Part shown: piece by piece, positions 12,401 through 17,647 of the stretch | Numbering within the stretch: position 1 is the first letter of the stretch | How the letters are laid out: every line of letters begins with the position of its first letter | The notes under the pieces: model-generated | Told to the model about the DNA's origin: nothing | Database searches by the model: none | The model's input: the letters and a program-made list of their open reading frames with translations, nothing else | Position numbers and translations under genes: made by a program | Source of the DNA: Prorocentrum cordatum | Lineage: Eukaryota > Sar > Dinophyceae > Prorocentrales > Prorocentraceae | Assembly (NCBI GenBank): GCA_963575745.1 | Contig: CAUYUJ010018636.1 | Span: 144,861-174,898 of the forward strand | Reading direction: 5' to 3' | Length of the DNA: 30,038 bases

Positions 12401-13358
12401 AAAGTATGTTCATGCCGCTGTCTGCTCCTCCAGAGGCGGCCTCGATCACCATGCACTACCACGGCACGCAGTCGCCGCCCCCGAAGCTCGGCTTGGCCTT
12501 CGTGAAGGTCCGGGGAAACGTGAGACTCGAGTAAGTAAGCTGAAGCCGGGGCTGCCCCTCTACAGAAGGAATATTCAAACATAGTTAAAACAACGGCAGG
12601 GGACGTTTTTGGATCATTCTTGCATTTTTGTTGCATAGTTGGGGGGATTTGCTTTCGTCCAACATCCGCCTGTAGGAGGACATGCCCTACCTAAAAGTAA
12701 GCCGGAGCTCGGGTTTTTGCCGACGTGCTTTGACGAGCGCGCGCGTCTTGGATTCTGACGGTCCAGGTTTCGTGGGATGTCTGCAGCGGGAGCTCGCGTC
12801 AAATTTCAGACTGGGTCTCGTGATGTTCATTGATGGCCCCGTCGGGCCAACCCGAGTCCCCCCTCGGGTCAATCCGGGGCGCTGTCAAGCGAAGCACCCG
12901 AGCGCAGGGTGGGCGCAGGAGGAAGAGGAGGAGGAGGAGGAGGAGGAGGAGGAGGAGGAGGAGGAGGAGGAGGAGGAGGGGAAGGAGGATGAGGAGGATG
13001 AGGAGGGGGAGGAGGGGGAGGAGGAGGAGGAGGAGGAGAGAGGAGAGGAGGAGGAGGAGTAGGGGAGGAGGAGGAGGAGGGAGGAGAGGGGGAGTAGGGG
13101 GAGGAGGAGGAGGAGGAGGAGGAGGAGGAGGGAGGGGAGGAGGAGGAGAGAGGAGAGGTGGAGGATGGGGAGGGGGTGGGAGGAGGAGGAGAAGGAGGAG
13201 GAGGAGGAGCAGGAGGAGGAGGGGGGGGAGGAAGAGGAGGAGGAGGAGGGGGGGGGAGGGGGAGGAGGAGGAGCCTCACGTCGCCCCGGAAGGTGCCGTT
13301 CTCGGGGGGCTTCCGGCCGATCGTCACGATCGGCAGAGGCGTCAAGCAGGTTATCGTG
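341..13358 (+). CDS. Spliced gene encoding a protein with two SPRY domains (5' and 3' ends not defined)
   Basis: Eleven exons join in one open frame: 341-448, 3229-3402, 5560-5679, 6046-6207, 6891-7188, 7337-7442, 10575-10722, 11273-11347, 11975-12034, 12436-12507 and 13293 to about 13358. The product has about 463 residues. The first SPRY unit runs from exon 2 into exon 5 (FFEVTI, VGIATGSF, SWGV, VGLLVD, LRVFTNGE, FAVPVVTV, VYVNWG). The second runs from exon 6 to exon 11 (SRWYYEVEIVE, SLGVGD, SWGMEM, GDTFGCEFD, ITMHYHGTQ, LGLAFV, FRPIVTIG). SPRY folds are beta-sandwich protein-binding modules; partner and location cannot be read here. Each join falls on a direct repeat shared by both intron ends, and each restores the frame, which is strong internal support. 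No start codon was identified: exon 1 opens behind a 3' splice site. Exact cut positions inside the repeats are ambiguous by a few bases. The 3' end after the second SPRY is unresolved. Confidence 0.8.
953..1109. mobile_element. MITE family A, copy 1
   Basis: Ends TAAGTCGGGCACGTCCC and, inverted, TTAAGTCGGGCATGCCCC, with an AT-rich middle. It is flanked by GGCTCCACG (944-952) and GGCTACACG (1110-1118), a 9-bp duplication with one mismatch. No ORF of note, so non-autonomous. It lies in intron 1 of the SPRY gene. Confidence 0.8.
1351..1560. repeat. Two diverged copies of a ~115-bp unit
   Basis: GCGGTCAGG...CAGATTCGCGCC...CCGGAGTTACCCCGGAC...TTCGGG.GTCCAAT occurs at about 1351-1447 and 1464-1560. 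The motif GGAGTTACCCCGGA also appears in the unit at 1991-2216, so the two blocks are related. Confidence 0.65.
1589..1822. mobile_element. Inverted-repeat element with CGATG-rich core
   Basis: Terminal inverted repeats of about 45 bp start AAGCCTCCTAGATGGGG at 1589 and, inverted, at 1822. The core repeats small palindromes such as GCATCGCCGA and TCGGCGATGC. No coding capacity was seen and no clear target duplication was found. It is likely a fold-back or MITE-type element in intron 1. Confidence 0.65.
1991..2216. repeat. Tandem repeat, two 113-bp units rich in CCGAGTTA palindromes
   Basis: Units 1991-2103 and 2104-2216 are nearly identical. Each holds CCGAGTTATCCGGGGTAACT followed by inverted copies, so either strand can fold into several hairpins. 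It lies inside intron 1. Confidence 0.75.
2645..2868 (+). repeat. Introner-like fold-back element, copy 2
   Basis: The left arm AACATAAGCTTTTGGC-TTTCCGCGCGGA mirrors the right arm TCCGCGCGGAT-CGCCAAAAGTTTGTGTTT. The right edge is a pyrimidine tract ending CTTCTTCAAG, a plausible 3' splice site. AAGGA flanks both sides. The interior is GC-palindromic and non-coding. Confidence 0.62.
3229..3402 (+). CDS. SPRY gene, exon 2
   Basis: It encodes 58 residues (VVVKKASRGLGALLCHSVSK ... VVSCDVFGVATLAPMGVVLK), with the alternating hydrophobic pattern of beta strands leading into the first SPRY unit. Acceptor CACCAG|GTG; the donor side reads AAG|GACAGA (a GA donor). AGGACA occurs at 3401-3406 and again at 5558-5563. 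Confidence 0.75.
3795..3990. repeat. CCT/AGG trinucleotide repeat
   Basis: An interrupted (CCT)n tract in intron 2. The long reading frames through it (poly-Leu, poly-Ser, poly-Glu or poly-Arg) are artefacts of the repeat, not genes. Similar tracts occur at 4767-4830, 8203-8242, 12920-12980, 13020-13275, 16217-16330, 17880-18002 and 20690-20731. Confidence 0.9.
4095..4262. mobile_element. MITE family A, copy 2
   Basis: Inner termini GGTCGGGCCTGTCCC and GGGGACAGGCCCGACC are inverted copies around a T-rich core. It is flanked by a perfect 9-bp duplication GCCCAGTTT (4086-4094 and 4263-4271). It lies in intron 2. Confidence 0.85.
4403..4562. mobile_element. MITE family A, copy 3
   Basis: Left end TTAAGTGGAGCGTATCCC with CTACAGGAGGA behind it; right end CCTGTAGGGGGACATGAGCG. 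The flanks CCCCAATG and CCCCAGAG are a degraded 8-bp duplication. It lies 140 bp from copy 2. Confidence 0.78.
5345..5557 (+). repeat. Introner-like fold-back element, copy 3, ending at a 3' splice site
   Basis: The left arm TACATATAAACTGTTGG-TGCTCCGCGCGGAT mirrors the right arm ATCCGCGCGGAGCGCCAAAC-GTTTATGTTTATG. The right side runs directly into the acceptor of exon 3. CTGCTGCT occurs just outside both arms (about 5327 and 5543). Confidence 0.68.
5560..5679 (+). CDS. SPRY gene, exon 3 (start of SPRY domain 1)
   Basis: It encodes 40 residues: DKLPIFFEVTIMEAPPG, then CSVGIATGSFAESEKVHRVG. This is the F/Y-EV-x-I then VGIA pattern typical of the first third of SPRY domains. The intron before it ends GCGAG; the donor reads GGGGAG|GATCGG. 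GAGGA is repeated at 5677-5681 and 6043-6047. Confidence 0.85.
5703..5856. mobile_element. MITE family A, copy 4
   Basis: Termini TTAAGTGGGGCGTGTCC and, inverted, TTAAGTCGGGCATGTCC. It is flanked by ACCTCTCC (5695-5702) and ACCTATCC (5857-5864). It accounts for nearly half of intron 3, which is 366 bases. Confidence 0.85.
6046..6207 (+). CDS. SPRY gene, exon 4 (middle of SPRY domain 1)
   Basis: It encodes 54 residues: DEFSWGVCGFGRKPKTVHAG, then WTCGTVVGLLVDAANNTLRV, then FTNGE. The SWG strand and the GTVVGLLVD...LRVFTNG core are the most diagnostic SPRY signatures in the window. GAGGA at 6205-6209 is repeated at 6888-6892, and joining there gives FTNGE-ESKVHFHAM in frame. Confidence 0.87.
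6397..6602. mobile_element. Inverted-repeat element with ~48-bp ends
   Basis: The left end TCGGCGGCGAGGGAAGGGGG...GAAGGCCTTCTCAGA is mirrored by CTGAGAAGGCCTTCTC...CCCCCCGTCGCTCGCCGCCGA. The GAAGGCCTTC palindrome and right end recur at 14128-14186. No ORF or clear target duplication. It lies in intron 4. Confidence 0.6.
6607..6780 (+). repeat. Introner-like fold-back element, copy 4
   Basis: It carries AGGTCCGCGCGGATT, a GC-palindromic middle and AGTCCGCGCGCATTTCC on the far side, as in the other copies. The end of the element is followed by a 10-bp repeat ATCCAGGAAC (6768 onward), two full copies and a partial third. It lies in intron 4. Confidence 0.5.
6891..7188 (+). CDS. SPRY gene, exon 5 (end of SPRY domain 1 and linker)
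   Basis: It encodes about 99 residues. FAVPVVTVECGAKVYVNWGD is the closing strand pair of SPRY 1. A linker follows (HITLHKYISLQLDADLRDKE, then FVKVEGADTNIFGIKQNWYV) that I cannot assign to a family. The acceptor is a TTCCAG region. The downstream border carries AGACGA (7187-7192), repeated at 7335-7340; for an AG acceptor the donor would be AC, so this splice is unusual. Confidence 0.82.
7189..7336 (+). repeat. Intron 5: a 148-bp intron made almost wholly of the fold-back element
   Basis: The intron begins ACGATCGAAG and ends CCCTTTCCAG. Inside it, AACATATACTTTTGAAC..GGTTCACGCGGAG is mirrored by AAGTCCGCACGGACC..TGTGCATGTC. Removing it with one copy of AGACGA joins exons 5 and 6 in frame. 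It is the shortest and cleanest example of the family. Confidence 0.7.
7337..7442 (+). CDS. SPRY gene, exon 6
   Basis: It encodes about 35 residues (DECSISFEGFLFKDQPFILS, then MLVTTGRIGVAHKKG) that read straight into SRWYYEVEIVE of the next exon, the usual lead-in to a SPRY domain. The shared repeat at the next intron is GGGCC (7442-7446 and 10574-10578), spanning a 3132-base intron. Confidence 0.75.
7925..8133. mobile_element. Inverted-repeat element with repeated TGCAAT motif
   Basis: Ends TGACCCAAAAGGGGGTTCC and, inverted, TGACCCCAAAAGGGGGTCCC. The core repeats GTGCAATA/TGCAATAC/GCAATATA and their complements about ten times. The sequences on both sides resemble two halves of the introner-like element (GGTCCGCGCGGCC at 7876 onward and CAGCGCCGACC at 8164 onward), so it may have inserted into one. 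Confidence 0.65.
8844..8889. repeat. Perfect tandem duplication of 23 bp
   Basis: GTAGCAGGAAGGAGTTTGTA plus CTC occurs twice head to tail (8844-8866 and 8867-8889). It is non-coding and lies in intron 6. Confidence 0.9.
9160..9610 (-). repeat. TCTTGG/GGCCTC repeat block
   Basis: An irregular short-period repeat of GGCCTCTTGG and CGTCTTGGG units. The complementary form (CCAAGA) follows at 9850-9985, so the two arms oppose each other around about 240 bp. The same repeat recurs at 14440-14720, 24400-24640 and 28290-29990. Confidence 0.7.
9850..9985 (+). repeat. CCAAGA repeat block (opposed arm)
   Basis: CACCCAAGATGTCTCCAAGA and similar units; it is the reverse-complement form of the 9160-9610 block. 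Confidence 0.65.
10115..10305 (+). repeat. Introner-like fold-back element, copy 5
   Basis: The left arm AACTGCAGAAACGTACATGT-TCGGAGGTCCGCGCGG mirrors the right arm TCCACGCGGAGCTCCGGAAG-TTTTGTTTCTGCAGTTTGG. It is followed by the pyrimidine-rich TATTCTTCTCTTCC. Confidence 0.62.
10575..10722 (+). CDS. SPRY gene, exon 7 (start of SPRY domain 2)
   Basis: It encodes SRWYYEVEIVELTNSRFF, then CSLGVGDSRCDGKLPEG and YRGYRVGM. WYYEVEI followed by SLGVGD is a textbook SPRY start. The exon lacks an ATG in this frame at its beginning. The shared border repeat with exon 8 is GGAGA (10722-10726; again within the acceptor at 11272-11276), giving a GA donor. Confidence 0.83.
10785..10945. repeat. Dispersed repeat, first copy
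   Basis: CAGCCTCGGGGTGCCTTCCA...AAGCCGAGCGGCCGCC...GAGAGCCGA is matched at 14195-14350 in the same orientation, so it is an interspersed repeat rather than part of the SPRY gene. It lies in intron 7. Confidence 0.6.
11167..11278. mobile_element. 60-bp perfect palindrome plus 18-19-bp tandem units, flanked by a 10-bp duplication
   Basis: Positions 11174-11203 and 11204-11233 are perfect reverse complements (30-bp arms, no spacer), built on the unit GCAATCCTTCGTTT. Further copies continue to 11268. TCAGGAGAAC stands at both 11167-11176 and 11269-11278, a target-site-like duplication carrying the 3' splice site CAG|GAGAAC. The insert adds 102 bases, a multiple of three, with no stop. Confidence 0.85.
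11273..11347 (+). CDS. SPRY gene, exon 8 (SPRY domain 2)
   Basis: It encodes 25 residues: ENSWGMEMCGLELAGDNESV, then VFPHK; SWG is the second conserved SPRY strand. A competing upstream acceptor at 11169-11170 would extend this exon by exactly 102 bases (34 codons) without a stop, through a palindromic insert. Donor AAG|GATCGA; AAGGA is repeated at the next acceptor. Confidence 0.8.
11975..12034 (+). CDS. SPRY gene, exon 9 (SPRY domain 2)
   Basis: This small 60-base exon encodes EFLEQSGLKGDTFGCEFDVE; LKGDTFGCEFD matches the GDxIGCxxD strand of SPRY domains. Acceptor CCGAAAG|GAG. At the 3' side GAGGC (12032-12036) is repeated at 12433-12437, giving a GC donor. Confidence 0.8.
12185..12345 (+). 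repeat. Introner-like fold-back element, copy 6, with GGTGGTGGTGG borders
   Basis: TTCGCAGATCTGCGCTGGGC...GGTCCAGCGCCGATCCCGGA-AATCCGCGCGG matches the middle and right part of the family. TGGTGGTGGTGGAAAA occurs at about 12189 and 12376, and inverted ACCACCACCATGA at 12080. It lies in intron 9. Confidence 0.5.
12436..12507 (+). CDS. SPRY gene, exon 10 (SPRY domain 2)
   Basis: It encodes 24 residues: AASITMHYHGTQS, then KLGLAFVK, the strand-turn-strand after the GCEFD segment (compare LRVFTNGE in domain 1). Donor AAG|GTCCGG (GT); GAAGGT at 12504-12509 is repeated at 13289-13294. Confidence 0.8.
12541..12694. mobile_element. MITE family A, copy 5
   Basis: Ends TGAAGCCGGGGCTGCCC and, inverted, TTAGGTAGGGCATGTCC. 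It is flanked by a perfect 8-bp duplication AAGTAAGC (12533-12540 and 12695-12702). It lies in intron 10. Confidence 0.83.
12915..13275. repeat. Long GGA/TCC repeat
   Basis: About 360 bp of interrupted (GGA)n lies immediately upstream of the exon 11 acceptor. The purine strand is the coding strand, so the intron end lacks a pyrimidine tract, which is unusual. Long frames through it are low-complexity artefacts. Confidence 0.88.
13293..13358 (+). CDS. SPRY gene, exon 11 (end of SPRY domain 2; 3' limit uncertain)
   Basis: It encodes VPFSGGFRPIVTIGRGVKQV, then IVRL, the closing strands of SPRY 2. Acceptor CCGGAAG|GTG, directly after a long GGA repeat. Beyond about 13358 the frame continues in low-complexity Arg/Pro sequence. 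A splice from ATC|GTGAGG to GTCAG|CAG would instead lead into the Asp-rich frame at 13411, but that 52-base intron is only a guess. Confidence 0.7.
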
Positions 13359-13410
13359 AGGCTGCGGCCGCCCGCGCAGCGGGTCCCCGAGGCCCGGGGG
13401 GCGTCAGCAG

Positions 13411-13545
13411 AAGGGCGACGACGAGGACGACGACGACGACGAGGACGAGGACGACGTCGACGACGACCACGACGCCGCCGACGACGACGACGACCACCAT
13501 CACCACGACGACGACGACGACGACAACGACGACGACGCGTCGCGT
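13411..13545 (+). repeat. GAC repeat, possible Asp-rich coding tail
   Basis: In one frame it reads QKGDDEDDDDD, then mostly Asp with a HHHH patch, ending NDDDDAS. It is shifted relative to exon 11. It could be an acidic C-terminal exon of the SPRY gene or just a microsatellite; the sequence alone does not settle this. Confidence 0.4.
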
Positions 13546-13562
13546 ACCGGGAGCTTTGGGAG

Positions 13563-13783
13563 GGGGATCAATGCAAACGGGGGTCAGCCAGAGCGCCCGA
13601 TCTTGCAGGATCCTGCAGGGCCAGGGTCGCACTGCCCCAGGCTTGGGCGCAGGATCCTGCAGGATTTTGCAGGGTCTTTCGCATTGACCCGGGTTTGGGT
13701 GCAGGATTTTGCAGGATCTTGCAGGAGTCTGCAAGGCCCGACTGACCCAGGTCTGGATTGACCCGGGTCAGAAGATCCCCGAG
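13563..13783. repeat. 220-bp dispersed repeat, first copy
   Basis: It starts GGGGATCAATGCAAACGGGG and ends TTGACCCGGGTCAGAAGATC, with internal reiteration of TTGCAGGAT/CCTGCAGG. The second copy is at 14894-15113 in the same orientation. Confidence 0.82.
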
Positions 13784-14194
13784 CCAGTGGGGCCCAGGCC
13801 ACGCCAGTGGGGGGAGGGGATCGGATAAACGATGCTCACCAACAAAAGTTGAAGTGGGCGTTCTTTTTGGGGGGCCGTTCTCGGGCTCTGGCGGTGGCCC
13901 TCGCTGGGCCTCGGGGCCGTCAAATAACAGCTCTAGACGAGAGGCACCGGCAATATAGGGAAGTGGTCCGAACCTCCCGCCCCCACGCTTCAAAACAAAA
14001 TGGAGTAGCCGGATGCTTGGGGAAGGTGCGGACCTTCTCATAAAGCTTGGAAGTCCCCTGGCCTTCTGAGAAGTGTTCTGCCATCCCCGAAGACACCCAC
14101 AGCTTCTCAGAAGGTGCGAGGGTGTCTGAGACGTCCCGCTGCCTTCTGAGAAGGCCTTCTCCTTCTCATTCCCCCCCCCCGCTCGCCGGAAAGG

Positions 14195-14350
14195 ATTCGG
14201 GTTTCTCGGGGTCGCGGATCGAGTTTTCCGGGCCTTTGCGTCGGTTCTCGGCGGGCTTGCAGCCTCGGGATGCCTTCCAGCAGCTGCGCCACGCCGGGAG
14301 CGCTCCAGAGGTGCACGGATCAAGCCGAACGGCCGCCGGAGAGCCGAGTT
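14195..14350. repeat. Dispersed repeat, second copy of the 10785-10945 repeat
   Basis: CAGCCTCGGGATGCCTTCCA...AAGCCGAACGGCCGCC...GAGAGCCGA matches the first copy with scattered differences. Confidence 0.6.
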
Positions 14351-14439
14351 CTGGCCCGCCACGGGGCAACGACGGGGGCGGGGCGGGCGGGGCGGGCGGG
14401 TCGGATGGACGCGGAGTCCTGTGAGACTTTCTTTGAGCC

Positions 14440-14720
14440 TCCTGGAAGCTTCCTTGGGGCCTCTGGGAGGCTTCTTCGGGGCTTCCTTGTGCCTCCCGGT
14501 GGCCTTTGGAGGCTTCTTGGGAGGTTCTTTGGCCGTCTTGGGCAGTCCTGGCTCGTCTGACGCCGTCGGAAGACCGTCCTGGGGGGTGGGCCAAGTTGGG
14601 GCCTTCTTGGGGCGCTGCAGGGTCGTTTTGGAGGCAATCTTGGGTGTCTTGGAGGTCTCCTGGGACGGTCTCGAGGGCCTGTTGAGGGCCTCTTGGACCA
14701 TCTCGGGGCCATCGCTGAGT
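14440..14720 (-). repeat. TCTTGG/GGCCTC repeat block
   Basis: Same short-period repeat as at 9160-9610 (CTTCTTGGGAGG, GGTGTCTTGGAGG units). No gene is supported here. Confidence 0.65.
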
Positions 14721-14893
14721 CCTTCTGGGCGCTCTCGGAGCCATCCTGGTGAACGTCACGCCCCCCCTCCCCCCCTCTTTTGCCACCATCGCACCAATTG
14801 TAGGTCCGCGTTCTCAAGCACATCATAACAGATTGTCGGATTTTTGGCGCGCCCGGCATGAGCAGGGACAGAAGTGATCGGGAGCCTTGAGAC

Positions 14894-15113
14894 GGGGGTC
14901 AATGCAAACGGGGGTCAGCCAGAGCGCCCGATCTTGCAGAATCCTGCAGGGTCAGGGTCGCATTGACCAGGGCTTGGGTGCAGGATCTTGCAGGATTTTG
15001 TAGGGTCTTTCGCATTGACCTGGGTTTGGGTGCAGGATCTTGCAGGATTTTGCCGGATTCTGCAAGGCCTGATTGCCCCGTTCTTGGATTGACCCGGGTC
15101 AGAAGATCCCCGA
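14894..15113. repeat. 220-bp dispersed repeat, second copy
   Basis: About 90 percent or more alike by eye to 13563-13783. The two copies bracket about 1.1 kb with no coding content, but their ends lack the short inverted ends expected of LTRs. Confidence 0.82.
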
Positions 15114-15321
15114 AGTGGTACGATGCCTCGAAGCAGAGGTCGTCCAAAGCTTCAGCTGCCTTTTTGTTGGCGATCGATTATTCTCCTTGAAAAACGGGCC
15201 GCGTGCGCGGCGACACCGACGGCGAGCCCTGCCCCAAACGGGCAGGAGTTGCTGTCGGTCTCGGTTCTCGTTCTTTCGCGTGCCCCTGTCCCTTGTGCCA
15301 GCGGATCGGGCGGGGCTAGAA

Positions 15322-15473
15322 ATAAGTCGGGCATGTCAATGTACATGGTGAATATTCAAAATAATCAAGAAATAGTACGGGGGCGATTTGTTGAGCATTT
15401 TTATAATATGTTGACTATTTTTGATTTTTCGTCTAAAATCCCCCTGTAGGGGGACGTGACATGCCCGACCTCA
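15322..15473. mobile_element. MITE family A, copy 6
   Basis: Left end ATAAGTCGGGCATGTCAATG; right end GGACGTGACATGCCCGACC. It is flanked by a perfect 8-bp duplication GGCTAGAA (15314-15321 and 15474-15481). It lies outside the SPRY gene as reconstructed. Confidence 0.85.
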
Positions 15474-15481
15474 GGCTAGAA

Positions 15482-16227
15482 CAGGGACAACATCGGGAGG
15501 GGCCAGGACAGGAACAAGATCGTCCAAGATAGCGCCTTGGGCTGCGGCGCCCGATGCATCCCCCAGAACCGCCTGCTCTCTGGCATCCCTGATTCGTTGG
15601 GTGTCGCGTAGTGGGGGGGATGACTGGGGAGGGCGGCGAGGGCTGCAGAAAAATCACCCGTCGGGGCCCCTAGAGTGGGTATGTTCCTCGCCATCCTTTC
15701 CTTGGGTGAAACAGTCGTCAGCGAATCCGTCGCCGCCAGTAAGAGGATGAGGAGGATGAGGGGTGAACTACTGAGGATGTAGGAGGCACAAGAGAAACGC
15801 TGAGGACGATGACGAAGGATGAGGAGAAGCACGAATTGACTAGGAAATGGAATTTGGCGTAAGGCATAGCATAACACAAGCACGGGACGGCAATCCGCGA
15901 CAACGACCCGACCTCATTTCCGTTGGCACGGGCTCACACCCATCACCAAGCACATCATTGCGCTCGTCCTGGTCGTTGCTGTCGCCGCCACCATCGTCGC
16001 CACGCGTGCGTTTCTGTCATCGCCGCCGCGGCCGCCATCGTCGTGGCCGTCGTCTTTGCCGCCGTCGCCGCCATCGCCGTCGGTCGTCGCCGTCGTCGCT
16101 GTTGCGTTGACGTCGCCGCGTCGTCGTCGTCAGGCCCAGCCGCTCAGGCCGCTCAGCATCTCAGCATCCCCCACCATCCGCCCTCGAGTTGGGGCTTTGC
16201 CGCGTGAGCGAGACCTTCTCTCCCTCC

Positions 16228-16259
<32 letters not shown>

Positions 16260-16620
16260 CTCCTCCTCCTCCTCCTCCTCCTCCTCCTTTCCTCCTCCTC
16301 AGGCCTCCTCCTCCTCCTCCTCCTTCGCCTCCTTCCCCTTCCCCCCTCTGATTTCCCCGTCCTCCCTCCTCCCAAATCATCCTCCTCATCTATTGAATCC
16401 TCACCTTTCTCCTCCGATCCTCCTCATGCCCCTGCTCCTTCGTTTGGCCGCGCATCCGCCATCCTTGCCCATCGGGCGAGGATGCGATTCACAGGGTAAC
16501 TATCATGGCGCCGGCAGGGGGGTCAAGCCCCCCAAGCCCCCCCAAGCCCGTCCAACGCCGCCCTGGTTGGATCTCGGCGGCGGCGGCGGCGGCGGCAGGC
16601 CAGCGGCAGAAACGATGCAA
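15482..16620. other. No supported gene; GCC/CGT-rich and CCT-rich low complexity
   Basis: Positions 15950-16130 contain Ala/Val-rich frames (VIAAAAAIVVAVVFAAVAAI on the plus strand) that look membrane-like, but they come from GCC/GTC trinucleotide repeats. A CCT repeat fills 16217-16330 and a GGC repeat 16575-16597. I see no convincing exon. Confidence 0.5.
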
Positions 16621-16663
16621 CGATTGTCACAACCACATACAGAAACTGCAATGAGAACAAAAT

Positions 16664-16758
16664 GGAGGAGGAATCACACACCCCCAAGTCGCAGAGAGAC
16701 ATCAACCCGAGCGATGCAGACTCTGAGGAGGTGCCCACCCCGTTGAGAACTGAATTTC
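16664..16758 (+). repeat. Inverted copy of part of the last exon
   Basis: 95 bp matching the reverse complement of 17148-17242 with two mismatches, still open in the coding frame (SQRDINPSDADSEEVPTPLR). After it the frame continues QWKFKRKCDAIAAWSDPVLN, which itself looks coding and differs from the other copy. Confidence 0.82.
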
Positions 16759-16887
16759 GACAGTGGAAGTTCAAGCGGAAGTGCGACGCCATCGCGGCCT
16801 GGTCTGACCCTGTTCTGAACCAGCGGCTCAAACGCAGGAGCGATTTGAAGGGCGAAGAGAACCGCCAGCACATCATGACCTCAAACC

Positions 16888-17647
16888 CTAGCCGTAGTAG
16901 TAGTAGGACTGGGCACGGGCGCCCGCCGCGCCTCCGTCGGCTGAAAGCGTTCGAGCTAGTCCGTGGCGATGGTGCCACTTCCAGCCAATCGGCCGTTCCA
17001 TCCGAGCAGCATGCGCCTCCATCCACTGACTAAACGATTGCTGACGGCAAGCATGCACGCGACGTCGCGGGTCGCCGAAACACTCTTCGACTTTCGGGCC
17101 GTCGCCCATTTCGTTCTCATTGCAGTTTCTGCATGTGGTTTCTGTATGAAATTCAGTTCTCAACGGGGTGGGCACCTCCTCAGAGTCTGCATCGCTCGGG
17201 TTGATGTCTCTCTGCGACTTGGGGATGTCTGATTCCTCCTCCGAGTCCGAGCTCTTGTCGGACTTCTCCTCTTCCTCCTCTTCCTCAGTCCTCACCTCCT
17301 CTTCCTCTTCCTCCTCGGGCGTCGCGTCCTCCTCCTCCTCCTCCTCCTTCGCCTCCTCCTCCTCTTCCTCGCAGGACTCCTCGCCCTCCTTCAGCCTTTT
17401 CTCCTCGTCCTCGCCCTCAGCCGCCTCGCCTTTCTTGGCGCCCTCGCCCTCAGCCTCTTCCTCCTCTTGCTTGTCGCAAGTCTCAGCCTCGCATTGCGAA
17501 GGCGCAGACTTCGCGAGCCAGGGGAGTTTCCGCGGGAATTTGCCCATTGAACCGACCACGGCTGCGAGGTCAATGACCCCATGGCCCCCATGGCTCTCCA
17601 GGCGCAGGGATGCGAGGTTCCGAGGGCCCCCCTTTTGCGAGATGCAA
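16888..17647 (-). CDS. Unrecognised gene, last exon with Glu-rich region
   Basis: It encodes CISQKGGPRNLASLRLESHG, GKFPRKLPWLAKSAPSQCEA, a long Glu-rich stretch from CCT-type repeats, then SQRDINPSDADSEEVPTPLR, ETTCRNCNENEMGDGPKVEE and a tail ending SYYYYG before TAG. Joining from 18498 by GT-AG keeps the frame. Part of the exon (17148-17242) has an inverted copy at 16664-16758. Acidic tails of this kind are common in nuclear proteins, but no function can be named. Confidence 0.6.

Noticed and set aside
12830-13687. A 285-codon plus-strand frame of Arg, Gly and Thr runs
   Set aside because: It is a GGA and GAC trinucleotide repeat read in an arbitrary frame. Exon 11, in another frame, gives SPRY sequence instead.
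13568-14701. A 377-codon minus-strand frame
   Set aside because: It runs through the 220-bp repeat, the dispersed repeat and TCTTGG repeat. The composition is Pro/Ala/Arg-rich without domain-like pattern.
13563-15113. An LTR retrotransposon formed by the two 220-bp repeats
   Set aside because: No TG...CA ends, no primer-binding site or polypurine tract that I can support, and no gag or pol coding between them.
15900-16140. Ala/Val-rich membrane-like segment
   Set aside because: It arises from GCC/GTC repeats. Similar-looking hydrophobic text appears in two frames, and no flanking coding sequence supports it.
16870-16900. Telomere-like AACCCTA next to the last exon
   Set aside because: Only a single unit is present, and it spans the stop codon of the exon; no array.
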